Shown here in pieces: positions 14,668 to 24,453 of a stretch of DNA of 32,325 nucleotides (its first letter is position 1; every line of letters begins with the position of its first letter). The position numbers and the translations under genes were made by a program. This DNA comes from Conexibacter sp. (GTDB taxonomy: Bacteria; Actinomycetota; Thermoleophilia; Solirubrobacterales; 70-9), in assembly GCA_018263295.1 (NCBI GenBank), contig JADFCZ010000003.1, forward strand, positions 1 to 32,325. Reading direction: 5' to 3'. The notes beneath the pieces were generated by a model. That model ran no database searches, was not told the origin of the DNA, and saw nothing but the letters and a program-made list of their open reading frames with translations.

Positions 14668-15479
14668 GGCCCGACCTCCGCGGCCGGCGGCTCGGAACGG
14701 CGGAGGATCGGCTCGGCGACGCGCACGGCGTCCACCGTAGCGGCGACGTCGTGGACCCTGAGGACGGAGGCGCCCCCCGCGAGCGCGAGCACGTTGGTCG
14801 CAATGCTGCCGCCGATCCGGTCGCCGACCTCGCGGCCGGTGACGACGCCGATGAAGTTCTTGCGCGAGGTGCCGACGACCACCGGGCTCCCGAGTGCGGC
14901 GATCTCCCCGAGGCGGGCGAGCAGCTCGAGGTTGTGCTCGACCGTCTTGCCGAAGCCGATACCTGGGTCGAGCCAGATCCGCTCCGACGCGACGCCGGCG
15001 GCGACGGCCCGCCCGCGGCGCTCGGCGAGGAACCCGGCGACCTCGGTGACGACGTCTCCGTAGGTCGGGTCCTCCTGCATCGTCCTCGGCGTCCCCTTCA
15101 TGTGCATGAGGATCAGCCCGCAGCCGGCGTCGGCGCAGACCGCGGCCATGTCCGGGTCGCCGAGCGCGGTCACGTCGTTGACGATCTCCGCGCCCGCCGC
15201 GAGCGCCGCCGCTGCGACCTCGGCCTTCGAGGTGTCCACCGAAATCCGGGGGCCCACGGGCGCGAGCGCCTCGATCACCGGCAGGATCCGGGCGGCCTCC
15301 TCCTCGGCGCCGACCGCAGCCGCGCCGGGGCGCGTCGACTCGCCGCCGACATCGAGGACGTCCGCCCCGGCCTCCAGCAGCTCGCGTCCGTGTGCGATCG
15401 CGGCCTCGGCGTCGAGGTAGCGCCCGCCGTCGGAGAACGAGTCCGGGGTCACGTTGACGATGCCCATGACCGTCGTCAC
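14664..15479 (-). CDS. folP: Dihydropteroate synthase (FolP)
   Basis: Joins p-aminobenzoate to the pterin pyrophosphate; the sulfonamide target. The TIM barrel has both signatures: GIVNVTPDSFSDGG (6-19) and DVLDVGGESTRPGA, plus SVDTSKAEVA, EIVNDVTAL, LMHMKGTP, DPGIGFGKT and GTSRKNFIG. It is 271 aa long. The start is GTG 15479. GATAAT ends 6 nt upstream of it, so folP may also be transcribed from its own leaderless promoter. It follows ftsH by 36 bp. In many actinobacteria folE lies between ftsH and folP; it is not present here. Confidence 0.97.
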   Translation of the reverse strand: MTTVMGIVNVTPDSFSDGGRYLDAEAAIAHGRELLEAGADVLDVGGESTRPGAAAVGAEEEAARILPVIEALAPVGPRISVDTSKAEVAAAALAAGAEIVNDVTALGDPDMAAVCADAGCGLILMHMKGTPRTMQEDPTYGDVVTEVAGFLAERRGRAVAAGVASERIWLDPGIGFGKTVEHNLELLARLGEIAALGSPVVVGTSRKNFIGVVTGREVGDRIGGSIATNVLALAGGASVLRVHDVAATVDAVRVAEPILRRSEPPAAEVGP

Positions 15480-15485
15480 GGCGCC

Positions 15486-15491
15486 ATTATC
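15486..15491 (-). promoter_or_regulatory. -10 box for leaderless folP transcript
   Basis: GATAAT (5/6 to the -10 consensus) on the minus strand ends 6 nt before GTG 15479, in the 36-bp ftsH-folP gap. There is no ribosome-binding site. Confidence 0.5.
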
Positions 15492-15515
15492 GGCGAGATG
15501 ACGCGCGTCGGCGCG

Positions 15516-17507
<1,992 letters not shown>

Positions 17508-17601
17508 CTCAGGTGTCCTTCAGGTGCAATCCGCATGGGAATGGGGTCCGTACCGGCCCCGCCGAATGTTGAGCGTACCAGGGAGGAAACCCCGCTCGAG
17601 C

Positions 17602-17623
17602 CCCTCGCGGGGCGCCGCGAGGG
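17602..17623 (-). terminator. Perfect 9-bp GC hairpin between hpt and ftsH
   Basis: CCCTCGCGG (17602-17610) and CCGCGAGGG (17615-17623) pair perfectly around a 4-nt loop. It begins about 15 nt after the hpt stop. No U-tract follows, though GGGGTTTCC lies shortly downstream. It could partly terminate or stabilise the hpt transcript. The remaining gap to ftsH shows only the ftsH ribosome-binding site. Confidence 0.5.
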
Positions 17624-17637
17624 ATCCTGCCCGCCGC

Positions 17638-18192
17638 CTACCGGTCCTGCTCGAGCGCGGCGACGTAGTCGAGGTTGCGATGACGCTGGGCGTGGTCGAG
17701 CCCGTAGCCGATCGCGAACCGGTCCGGAATCTCGAATCCGACGTAGCGGATCGGGGTCTCGACCCGCCTCCGCTCCGGCTTGGTGAGCAGGGCGCAGACC
17801 TCGATCGAGGCCGGATCGCGGGCCTTGAGGTTGCGCAGCAGGTACTGGAGCGTGAGGCCGGAATCGACGATGTCCTCGACGATCAGGACGTCGCGGCCGT
17901 TGACCGAGGTGTCCAGGTCCTTGAGGATCCGGACGACACCGGAGGAGTCCGTCGCCGACCCGTAGCTGGAAACCGCCATCAGGTCGATCTCGCAGGGCAC
18001 CGTGAGCTCGCGCATCAGGTCGGCCATGAAGATCAGCGCCCCCTTGAGGACGCCGACCATGACGAGATCGCGCTCGGCGTAATCGGCGCTGATCTCGGCG
18101 CCGAGCTCGGCGACGCGGCTGTGCAGCCGGTCCGACTCGATCAGGGTCTCGCCGATCCCGCCGGTTCCGCTGCTCGGAGATGGGTCGCCCAT
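17638..18192 (-). CDS. hpt: Hypoxanthine phosphoribosyltransferase
   Basis: Purine salvage: converts hypoxanthine or guanine plus PRPP to the nucleotide. It shows VMVGVLKGALIFMADLM, the SSYG loop, and the PRPP-binding motif VLIVEDIVDSGLTL (residues 102-115 with Glu106, Asp107, Asp110), then the C-terminal YVGFEIPDRFAIGYGLD. At 184 aa it is normal. ATG 18192 has no ribosome-binding site but TACACT 7 nt upstream, overlapping the very end of tilS, so an internal leaderless promoter is likely. tilS-hpt-ftsH is a widely conserved order. Confidence 0.97.
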   Translation of the reverse strand: MGDPSPSSGTGGIGETLIESDRLHSRVAELGAEISADYAERDLVMVGVLKGALIFMADLMRELTVPCEIDLMAVSSYGSATDSSGVVRILKDLDTSVNGRDVLIVEDIVDSGLTLQYLLRNLKARDPASIEVCALLTKPERRRVETPIRYVGFEIPDRFAIGYGLDHAQRHRNLDYVAALEQDR

Positions 18193-18199
18193 CGCGGCG

Positions 18200-18205
18200 A
18201 GTGTA
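18200..18205 (-). promoter_or_regulatory. -10 box for leaderless hpt
   Basis: TACACT ends 7 nt before ATG 18192, within the 14-bp tilS-hpt gap. It would allow hpt-ftsH to be expressed independently of tilS. Confidence 0.45.
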
Positions 18206-18206
18206 T

Positions 18207-19598
18207 TCAGGGGCGACGGGTCACGGCGCGTGCGGTGATCACCGCGACCTCGGTCGATTCCTCGAGCAGCCGGAACTCGTCGCCGACGGCGACGCCGGCG
18301 ACCCAGGCGACCCGGCCCCCGGCGGTGACCACCGGGATCCGGGACCGGACCGAGCGCGGCACGCCCTGGTCGGTGAAGAGGTCCTGCAGGCTCTTGCTGC
18401 CGCCGAGGCCGAGCGGCCGCATCCGGTCGCCCGATTGCCAGGCCCTGATCTCGACCTCGTCGCCGATCGCGCTCGCGTCGAGCGTCGCCAGCCCCGGGCC
18501 CTCGGGATCGACGGGCCCGTCGCGGAGCTCGGCTCTGAGCTCCCAGTCGCCGAAGCGGGCGACACCGGGGACGCTCATCCGGACCGCGGCGGGAATCGGG
18601 TCGGTGCCGGTGGCGAAGCGGACGGTGCCGGCCTCGCAGAAGGCGCTGAGCCCGCCGCCGACCTCGACCTCGCCGCCCTGGGGGCGCTGGGCGAGCGCGA
18701 GGATCCGCGACGAGTGCCCGCGGTTGAGCGCGACGCTGCGGCCGGCGGCCCGCTCGGCCAGCTCCCGGAGGGCGAGGCGGCGCAGCCCCGGGCCCATCCG
18801 CTCGAGCTCGCTCGCGTCGATCACGGTCGCGCCGCTGCCGGCGCCGGCAGCGGTCAGCGCCTCGGCGACGACGTCGGCGAGGAGCTCGGCCTCCTCGTGG
18901 AGCTCGGCGTGGGTCGCGGCGATGTTGCGTTCGACCTCGGGCCCGATCTCGGCGAGCCGCGGGAGGATCTCGTTGCGGATCCGGTTGCGGACGTAATGGG
19001 GCGTGGCGTTGCTCGGGTCGTCAACGAACGGCAGCTCCGCCTCGATCGCGACCGCCCGCGTCTCCTCGCGCGAGATCGAGTGCAGCGGGCGGACGACGTC
19101 GCCACTGCGGGGCGCGAGGCCGAGCAGCGGCCGGGTCCCGGGCGAGACGGCGAGGCGGTAGAGGAAGGTCTCGGCGACGTCGCTGCGGGTGTGGCCGGTC
19201 GCGACCCACTCGTAGCCGAGCTTGCGCCGGAGCGCCTCGGCCGCCGCGTAGCGGGCGTCGCGGGCCCGCGCCTGGATGTTGCCGCGACCGAGGTCGGGGC
19301 GCTCGACCCGGAGGTCGACGCGGAGCTTCGCGCAGAGCGCGCGGGCAGCGCGCTCGTCCTCGCCGGAGTCGGCGCGGAGGCCGTAGTTGAGGTGAACGGC
19401 GGAGATCGACTCGGGCCCGCAGAGCGCGACGAGCGCCGCCGCGGCACAGGCCGAGTCGGGGCCGCCGGAGACGAGCACGACGCCGGCCGATCGCCGGTCG
19501 ATCAAACCGCCGGCCTCGACCGCGTCGGCCAATGCCTCGATGGCCGGCGAGCTCTGCACGCGGCCAGAATACGGACGCCCACGGCTGGAATCGCTCAT
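18207..19598 (-). CDS. tilS: tRNA(Ile)-lysidine synthase (TilS)
   Basis: Modifies C34 of the AUA-reading tRNA(Ile) to lysidine using ATP and lysine. The N-terminal PP-loop is VLVSGGPDSACA (SGGPDS at 44-49), with HLNYGLRADS, the ATGHTRSDVAET motif and RPLHSISREE. The linker and C-terminal TilS domain are present (PLGLGGSKSLQDLFTDQGVP, RVAWVAGVAVGDEF). It is full length at 463 aa. ATG 19598 overlaps the cyclase stop by 4 nt (ATGA), so it is translationally coupled to a signalling enzyme. The frame is open upstream to 19889 but that part lies inside the cyclase gene. Confidence 0.96.
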   Translation of the reverse strand: MSDSSRGRPYSGRVQSSPAIEALADAVEAGGLIDRRSAGVVLVSGGPDSACAAAALVALCGPESISAVHLNYGLRADSGEDERAARALCAKLRVDLRVERPDLGRGNIQARARDARYAAAEALRRKLGYEWVATGHTRSDVAETFLYRLAVSPGTRPLLGLAPRSGDVVRPLHSISREETRAVAIEAELPFVDDPSNATPHYVRNRIRNEILPRLAEIGPEVERNIAATHAELHEEAELLADVVAEALTAAGAGSGATVIDASELERMGPGLRRLALRELAERAAGRSVALNRGHSSRILALAQRPQGGEVEVGGGLSAFCEAGTVRFATGTDPIPAAVRMSVPGVARFGDWELRAELRDGPVDPEGPGLATLDASAIGDEVEIRAWQSGDRMRPLGLGGSKSLQDLFTDQGVPRSVRSRIPVVTAGGRVAWVAGVAVGDEFRLLEESTEVAVITARAVTRRP

Positions 19599-20800
19599 CT
19601 CATACGGACGTTGGCGGCGGTGGCGACGTAGAGCTCGGTCGGCTCCGGCACCCCCTTGAGAGCCACCTCGCCGATCGGCTCGAGGTCGAGGTAAACGGTC
19701 TCGCCGATCGCGTCGACGACCGGTCTCGTCACGAGCACCTCGCCGGCCAGCGCCCGGGCCACCACCCGATGGGTGAGGTTGACGTCGCTGCCGAAGTAGT
19801 CGCCGTCGCGGTAGACGGCGCCGCCGCAGTGGATCGCCACCCGCGGCCGCGGGCGCTCGTCGAACATGGTCAGGAAGCCGACTGCCCACTCGGTCAGCAT
19901 CCGCGGCTCCGAGGAGACGACCATGACCTCGTCGCCGATCGTCTTGACGATCGTCGCGTCGGCCGGGAGCGTCGCCTCGACGGTCTCGACGAACCGCTCG
20001 ACTAGGTCGAGCGCCTGCTCGTCGCCCTCCTCCTCGGTGAACCGCGTGAAGCCGGTCAGGTCCACGAAGCAGAACGCCATCGAGACCCGGTCGGGATGGC
20101 TGCGGGTCAGCGGCAGGTCGGCCTCCATGTGGCCGACGACGTCCTGCTCCATGTAGAAGCGCAGATAACGCCCGTGGATGTACTCGAGCACGGGCGCGAC
20201 CGTCGGCAGCAGCTCCGACGCCATCCGCTCCATGTCCTCGGCCATCACCAGCGGCGGGACGCCGTCGCGGATCATCGGCTCGTGGACGAAGAGGTGGAAG
20301 AGGCGGACCTCGGCCTCGGCGATCTTGCGGCCGGCCTGGGCGTAGACGCGGACGAGCTGGAGCAGGGCGATCAGCGGGAAGCCGTTGCGGAGCGCACCCG
20401 CCATCCGCTCGAGTGCGGCGACGTCCTCGTCGGTGATCCGGTCGGTCAGCGCCATCGGCGTTCCGAGCAGCGCCATCACCCGCTCGATCAGGTCCTCTTC
20501 GAGCCCGACGATCTCGGCCGCCTCGGCGCGCGAGTGGCTGCGGGTCGGCGCCGGGAGCAGCTCCTCGACCGATCCGAACGCCAGGCGGCCGTCGCGAACC
20601 GCGCCCCGGATCTCGCGAAGCGAGTGGCCCCGCTCCCGCATCCGGTGGATGACCCTGGCCTGCGAGGCGGTGGCTGCGGTCCAGGTCCCGCCCTCGACCT
20701 CGAGGAGCTTCTGCCCGGCCCAGCGCTTCAGGGTCGAAACGGGGACGCCGGAGCGCCGCGACGCCTCGCTGATCGAAATCGGATCATCCGCGGTGGCCAC
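19595..20800 (-). CDS. MerR-like HTH fused to a class III adenylate/guanylate cyclase
   Basis: The N-terminus (about 10-75) is a MerR-type winged HTH: ISISEASRRSGVPVSTLKRWAGQKLL then RVIHRMRERGHSLREIR. A helical middle region (about 90-235) resembles cyclase regulatory domains. The C-terminal cyclase homology domain (about 243-395) has both metal Asp residues (FCFVDLTGFTRFTE and KTIGDEVMVVS), the Lys of KTIGD that favours ATP, and the transition-state Asn and Arg in GSDVNLTHRVVARA. It therefore looks catalytically competent, probably producing cAMP. It is soluble, with no transmembrane segment. GTG 20800 has AAAGG 7 nt upstream; TTG 20806 is too close to that site. The stop overlaps tilS. Confidence 0.9.
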   Translation of the reverse strand: MATADDPISISEASRRSGVPVSTLKRWAGQKLLEVEGGTWTAATASQARVIHRMRERGHSLREIRGAVRDGRLAFGSVEELLPAPTRSHSRAEAAEIVGLEEDLIERVMALLGTPMALTDRITDEDVAALERMAGALRNGFPLIALLQLVRVYAQAGRKIAEAEVRLFHLFVHEPMIRDGVPPLVMAEDMERMASELLPTVAPVLEYIHGRYLRFYMEQDVVGHMEADLPLTRSHPDRVSMAFCFVDLTGFTRFTEEEGDEQALDLVERFVETVEATLPADATIVKTIGDEVMVVSSEPRMLTEWAVGFLTMFDERPRPRVAIHCGGAVYRDGDYFGSDVNLTHRVVARALAGEVLVTRPVVDAIGETVYLDLEPIGEVALKGVPEPTELYVATAANVRMR

Positions 20801-20857
20801 GTCCAAACCTTTACCAATCGGGGCCGGCGGTGGTGAGGACGCCGGACACGTAATCGC

Positions 20858-21817
20858 CTAGATGAACGCGGAGCCGCGCTTGACGAGGTTCTCGTAGAGC
20901 TTCTGCTGGATCGTCTCGCGGACCTGCTCGGAGATCTCGAACACGATCTGGCGGTCGTCGGCGGCCTCGGGTCCGAGACCGCGGAGGTCGATCGGCTCGC
21001 AGAACTCGATCCGCCATTTCGACGGCAGCGGGATCAGGCCGGCGAGGCCGAGCCAGGGAAACGTCGGCGTGATCGGCGCATACGGCGCGCCGATCGCCCG
21101 GGCCAGCAGCGAGCTGTCGGCGATCTTCGGGTAGATCTCCTCGGATCCGACGACGGCGATCGGGACGATCGGCGATCCGGTCCGGAGCGCGACCTCGACG
21201 AAGCCGCCGCGACCGAAGCGCTGCAACCGGTAGCGCTCGGCGAACGGCTTACCCGTGCCCTTGACGCCCTCCGGGAAGACCATCATCAGCCCGTCGTCCT
21301 CGAGGATCCGGGTGGCGTTGTGCGGGCTCGCGGGGACGCCGCCGACCTTGCGCATGAACGCCGACAGGAACGGGAGCGAGAAGGCCCAGTCGAGGACCAT
21401 GAACCGCGGCCACCGGGGCAGCGGGTGCTCCTTCATGACCGCCCCGGTGATCATCGACGCGTCGAACGGGAAGATCGCGCCGGCGTGGTTGGCGACCAGC
21501 ATCGCCCGGCCGTGCGCCGGGACGTTCTCGACCCCGACCGCATCGACCCGCCACCACTGGTCGTAGAGCAGCTCGAAGAACGGGTAGGCGGCCTCGGCGA
21601 ACTCCTCGTCGAAGCCCCACTCGTCCTCGTGGTACTCGCCGCGGAGCCGCCGCGCCATCCGTTCGACCGCGTCGCGGAGCGTCTTCGGGAGGTCGGCCGA
21701 GGCGGCCTCGGCGGCGCTCATCGGGTCGAGGCCGCCGTCGACGGCGGTGCGGACGCTGCGCAGGAAGCGCACGCCGATCTCGGGGATCGATCCGGCCGGG
21801 GCCGCGGCCGCGCTCAT
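20858..21817 (-). CDS. Lysophospholipid acyltransferase family protein (PlsC-like)
   Basis: Likely acylates a glycerol-phosphate or related lipid at the membrane. The acyltransferase block reads MLVANHAGAIFPFDAS (the His of the NHx..D motif, with a longer His-Asp spacing than classical HxxxxD, as in the DGAT-like LPLAT group). GGVPASPHNATRILEDDG follows, then the FPEGVKG motif, then TGSPIVPIAVVGSEE. It is 319 aa. The N-terminal 70 residues are helical and less typical. ATG 21817 overlaps the SDR stop (ATGA). From memory, the SDR/acyltransferase pair matches the mycobacterial Rv0501-Rv0502 arrangement, suggesting a conserved actinobacterial lipid function. The substrate is unknown. Confidence 0.87.
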   Translation of the reverse strand: MSAAAAPAGSIPEIGVRFLRSVRTAVDGGLDPMSAAEAASADLPKTLRDAVERMARRLRGEYHEDEWGFDEEFAEAAYPFFELLYDQWWRVDAVGVENVPAHGRAMLVANHAGAIFPFDASMITGAVMKEHPLPRWPRFMVLDWAFSLPFLSAFMRKVGGVPASPHNATRILEDDGLMMVFPEGVKGTGKPFAERYRLQRFGRGGFVEVALRTGSPIVPIAVVGSEEIYPKIADSSLLARAIGAPYAPITPTFPWLGLAGLIPLPSKWRIEFCEPIDLRGLGPEAADDRQIVFEISEQVRETIQQKLYENLVKRGSAFI

Positions 21818-22836
21818 CGCGCCGACCCCGCGAGGCGGTCGAGGACCGAGCCGACCCCCGGCATCGAGACGAGCCGAAGGCCGCGATCGGCGGCGGCGAA
21901 GTCGCGGATCGCGCCGACGGCGTCGTAGGCCGGCTGGAAGCCGAGCTCGTTCCGCAGGCGCGAGTTGTCGACGCCGCGGCCGTAGCGGAGGAGGCGGACC
22001 GCGTCGCCGTAGAGGCTGCCGGCGCCGAGCCGGTCGCCGAGGCGGGCCATCGCCGGCGCGAACAACGGGTGCGGGATCGGCATCTGCGGGCGGTCGATCA
22101 GCCGCAGCGCCCGCGACAGCGAGATCGACCCGCTCGGCGCGACGTTGACCGCGCCGCGGATCGGGTTCATCGCCGCGGCATGGAGGGCGCCGGTCGCGTC
22201 GTCGGTGTGCAGCAGCTGCAGGCGCGGGTCGAAGCCGAGCTGGGTCGGCACCACCGGCAACGAGAGGTAACGCGCGATCGGCGCGTCGAGGCCGGGGCCG
22301 ATCTCGGGCTGGTAGCGGAGCATGCAGCAGGTGAGGCGGCCGTGGCGACGGGCGAAGTTCGCGAAGTAGCCCTCGAGCTCACCGATGTCGCGCTGGAACC
22401 GGGTCCGGAGCGGGAAGTCGGCGGCCATCGACTCGGTGAAGAAGGACGGGCCGGTCGGCTCGCAACCGTAGATCGCGGCCGACCCGCGGAGGACGACCCG
22501 CTCGAGGGTCGGCGATCGCTCGCAGGCGGCGAGCAGCTGAAGGGTGCCGATGACGTTGATGTCGTGGAGCGCCCGCTGCGGCTTGCCGGGCTCCGGGTAC
22601 CAGAGGATCCCGGCGTGGACGAGCGTGTCCGCCTCGGTCGCGGGAACCAGGCGGGCGAGCAGCGGGCTGCGGATGTCGGCCTCGAGGAACTCGGTCCGCT
22701 CGAGCTGCGCCAGGGGCGGTGTGGTGTCGATCCCGAGGACCTGCTCGACCCCCGGATCGCGCTCCAGGCGCAGTGCCAGCTCGGTTCCCCAGTGGGTTCC
22801 GATGCCGGCGATCAGTATCCGGCGGCCGGATGCCAT
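21814..22836 (-). CDS. Extended SDR / NAD-dependent epimerase-like protein
   Basis: This 340-aa Rossmann protein has the dinucleotide loop ILIAGIGTHWGTELALRL and the acidic strand end VLGIDTT. It also has LEADIRS, ADTLVHAGILWYP, HDINVIGTLQLLAACE and VVLRGSAAIYGCEP, and then a sugar-nucleotide-epimerase-like C-terminus (LLHTDDATGALHAAA, GAVNVAPSG). The usual catalytic YxxxK is not visible. The corresponding stretch reads RFQRDIGELEGYF, so Tyr and Lys appear replaced. That makes binding or an atypical reaction more likely than standard epimerisation. ATG 22836 follows the upstream TAG with no gap, and its end overlaps the acyltransferase start. Confidence 0.85.
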   Translation of the reverse strand: MASGRRILIAGIGTHWGTELALRLERDPGVEQVLGIDTTPPLAQLERTEFLEADIRSPLLARLVPATEADTLVHAGILWYPEPGKPQRALHDINVIGTLQLLAACERSPTLERVVLRGSAAIYGCEPTGPSFFTESMAADFPLRTRFQRDIGELEGYFANFARRHGRLTCCMLRYQPEIGPGLDAPIARYLSLPVVPTQLGFDPRLQLLHTDDATGALHAAAMNPIRGAVNVAPSGSISLSRALRLIDRPQMPIPHPLFAPAMARLGDRLGAGSLYGDAVRLLRYGRGVDNSRLRNELGFQPAYDAVGAIRDFAAADRGLRLVSMPGVGSVLDRLAGSAR

Positions 22837-23232
22837 CTAGTCCCGGGGATCCCCTTGTTCATCGGGTTCCAGCGGGCTAGTCTCAACCTCTACTGAAGCC
22901 TTAGGTTCGCCCTTGTCGGGCGCCCCGGCACCTTCGAGCGCGGCGAGCCGGCGCTCGATCCCGTCGAGGCGCTCACCGATGCGCCGGATCGCCTCGCCGT
23001 CGGCAGCGCGGAGCTCGCCGATCGCGTCGGCGAGGCGCGAAGTCGCCGATTCGCCGCGGCGCGCGACCTCCTCGCGGGCGCTGCGGCCGCGGCGGACGAC
23101 GTCGTCGAGGACGCCCTGCGCCCGGTCGCGGGTTCCGGTGGCCGACTCGGCGGTCGCCGCAAGCGTCCGCTCGACGGCGCTGCGGAGGGCGTCGGTGCCG
23201 GATCCGGCGCTGTCCTTGTCGGCTTCGCTCAT
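22837..23232 (-). CDS. Small coiled-coil (phasin-like) protein
   Basis: 131 aa, highly charged, no hydrophobic segment. Heptad-like helices run from about 15 to 100 (RRGRSAREEVARRGE, AIGELRAADGEAIRRIGERL, IERRLAALEGA), followed by an acidic tail. This layout resembles phasin or apolipoprotein-like coiled coils, but no family is certain. It heads the leftward series: its TAG is immediately followed by the SDR ATG. A TAAGCT hexamer 6 nt before ATG 23232 suggests a leaderless start. It resembles, in style only, the second coiled-coil gene at 24125. Confidence 0.7.
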   Translation of the reverse strand: MSEADKDSAGSGTDALRSAVERTLAATAESATGTRDRAQGVLDDVVRRGRSAREEVARRGESATSRLADAIGELRAADGEAIRRIGERLDGIERRLAALEGAGAPDKGEPKASVEVETSPLEPDEQGDPRD

Positions 23233-23238
23233 CCCCCA

Positions 23239-23244
23239 AGCTTA
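23239..23244 (-). promoter_or_regulatory. -10-like box heading the leftward series
   Basis: TAAGCT on the minus strand ends 6 nt before ATG 23232. The spacer is TGGGGG, which could weakly mimic a ribosome-binding site but is too close to the start. Confidence 0.4.
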
Positions 23245-23376
23245 GGGGCCGCCGGACGCCGCCGCGGGCCCGCGGGGCCGGTGGCGGCGACACCGTCTCC
23301 CAGGGGGTCGCCGGGGCACCATCCGGCAGCCCAGCGCAGTCGAGCGCGGCGGAGCCGCGCGAGTCGCGCAGTCATC

Positions 23377-23382
23377 TATCGT
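23377..23382 (+). promoter_or_regulatory. -10-like box for phosphorylase-like gene
   Basis: TATCGT ends 10 nt before GTG 23393, which would place the transcription start at or next to the start codon. The 23233-23392 gap is otherwise GC-rich with no further signal I can support. Confidence 0.35.
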
Positions 23383-23392
23383 CGCCCCGGCC

Positions 23393-24112
23393 GTGCCCCT
23401 CCACCTCCGCCCGAGCGCCCCGACCGCAGCCGACGCGCTGATCTGCGGCGACCCGGCCCGGGCGCTGACCATCGCCCAGCACGTGATGGTCCAACCGCGC
23501 ATGAGCAACCACAACCGGGGACTCTGGGGCTACCACGGCGCGACTCCGTCGGGCCTGGAGCTGACGGTCCAGGCGACCGGGATCGGCGCGCCGAGCGCTG
23601 TGGCCGTCCTCGCCGAGGCGGCCGAGCTCGGAATCCGGCGGATCGTCCGGATCGGGACCTGCGCCGGCGTCGGGCCCGTCCCCCACTCCCTCGGCGCGAC
23701 CGTCGTCGTCGCGACGGCGGCGGCGGGCGACGGCGCCAGCGCCGCTCTGGGCTCGGGGCCGGAGGCGATCCCCGACGGCGAGCTGACGTCGGCGCTCGCG
23801 GCGCTCGCCGGCGCCCCGGAGGCGTCCGTCTCCAGCGCCGACCTCCTGCCCGGAGCCGGCGATCGGCCGGCGGCCGGGCTCCACGATCTCCAGACCGCCG
23901 CCGTTCTGACCCTGGCCCGCCGGCTCGGGCTCGCGGCGGCCGCAGCACTCGTCGTCCGCAGCCTCGACGGCCGCCGGCTCGAGGACGATCCGCTCGAGGC
24001 GGCGCTCCTCCGGCTCGCCGACGCCGGGGTCGCGGCGCTCGAGAGCTCCGGAGGGACCGGGTCGACGCCGGACCGCCCCGTCCCGAAAGTCTCAACCTCG
24101 ACTAGAGACTGA
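23393..24112 (+). CDS. Nucleoside phosphorylase (PNP/UDP) family protein, active site altered
   Basis: The N-terminal half is a clear PNP_UDP_1 domain: ALICGDPARALTIAQ, HNRGLWGYHG, LTVQATGIGAPSAVAVLAEAA and RIVRIGTCAGVG, retaining the phosphate-binding Arg positions of the DeoD-type enzymes. The C-terminal half departs from the family. The ribose-binding Met-Glu segment reads LHDLQTAAVL (Glu replaced by Gln), and the catalytic Asp motif after the next strand (VSD in DeoD) reads VVRSLDG. At 239 aa it is near full length. It may bind a nucleoside or base without normal phosphorolysis, or use a different substrate. GTG 23393. It is convergent with the coiled-coil gene (12-bp gap). Confidence 0.82.
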   Translation: MPLHLRPSAPTAADALICGDPARALTIAQHVMVQPRMSNHNRGLWGYHGATPSGLELTVQATGIGAPSAVAVLAEAAELGIRRIVRIGTCAGVGPVPHSLGATVVVATAAAGDGASAALGSGPEAIPDGELTSALAALAGAPEASVSSADLLPGAGDRPAAGLHDLQTAAVLTLARRLGLAAAAALVVRSLDGRRLEDDPLEAALLRLADAGVAALESSGGTGSTPDRPVPKVSTSTRD

Positions 24113-24124
24113 GACCGGGGGTCT

Positions 24125-24406
24125 TCAGTCCGTCGCCGGACGGCGGCGGAGGCGATCGACCTCGTCCTCGAGCGCCTCGACCCGGTCGGAAAGGGCCCGC
24201 ACCCGACGGACGAGCCGCTCGACGTCGCCGGCGCTGGACACGTCGATCGCGTTCAGAGCCGCACGCTGAGCTCCGGCGGCGCGCTCGCCGGCGCCGAGCG
24301 CCTTCCCCAGCGCCTGGCTGAAAAGTGGGTTCTCGAGCAGGCTTTGAGCGAGCTCGCCGATGACCTCTTCGCCCCGCGCCCTCAATCCCGCTTGTTCTTC
24401 AGCCAC
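24125..24406 (-). CDS. Small coiled-coil protein
   Basis: 93 aa from GTG 24406, which has GGGAG 5 nt upstream; TTG 24439 would add 11 residues without a better site. The body is helical: EEVIGELAQSLLENPLFSQALGKAL, a middle with VERLVRRVRALSDRVEALEDEVDRLRRR forming a leucine-heptad coiled coil, and a basic end. No transmembrane segment. It looks like a phasin-type or oligomerisation protein; the family is not identified. It is divergent from the wall hydrolase gene across a 285-bp structured gap. Confidence 0.7.
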   Translation of the reverse strand: MAEEQAGLRARGEEVIGELAQSLLENPLFSQALGKALGAGERAAGAQRAALNAIDVSSAGDVERLVRRVRALSDRVEALEDEVDRLRRRPATD

Positions 24407-24453
24407 GTTCGCTCCCGAAGTTTGGTGCCCACCGTTCAAGGAACGACGGTAAC

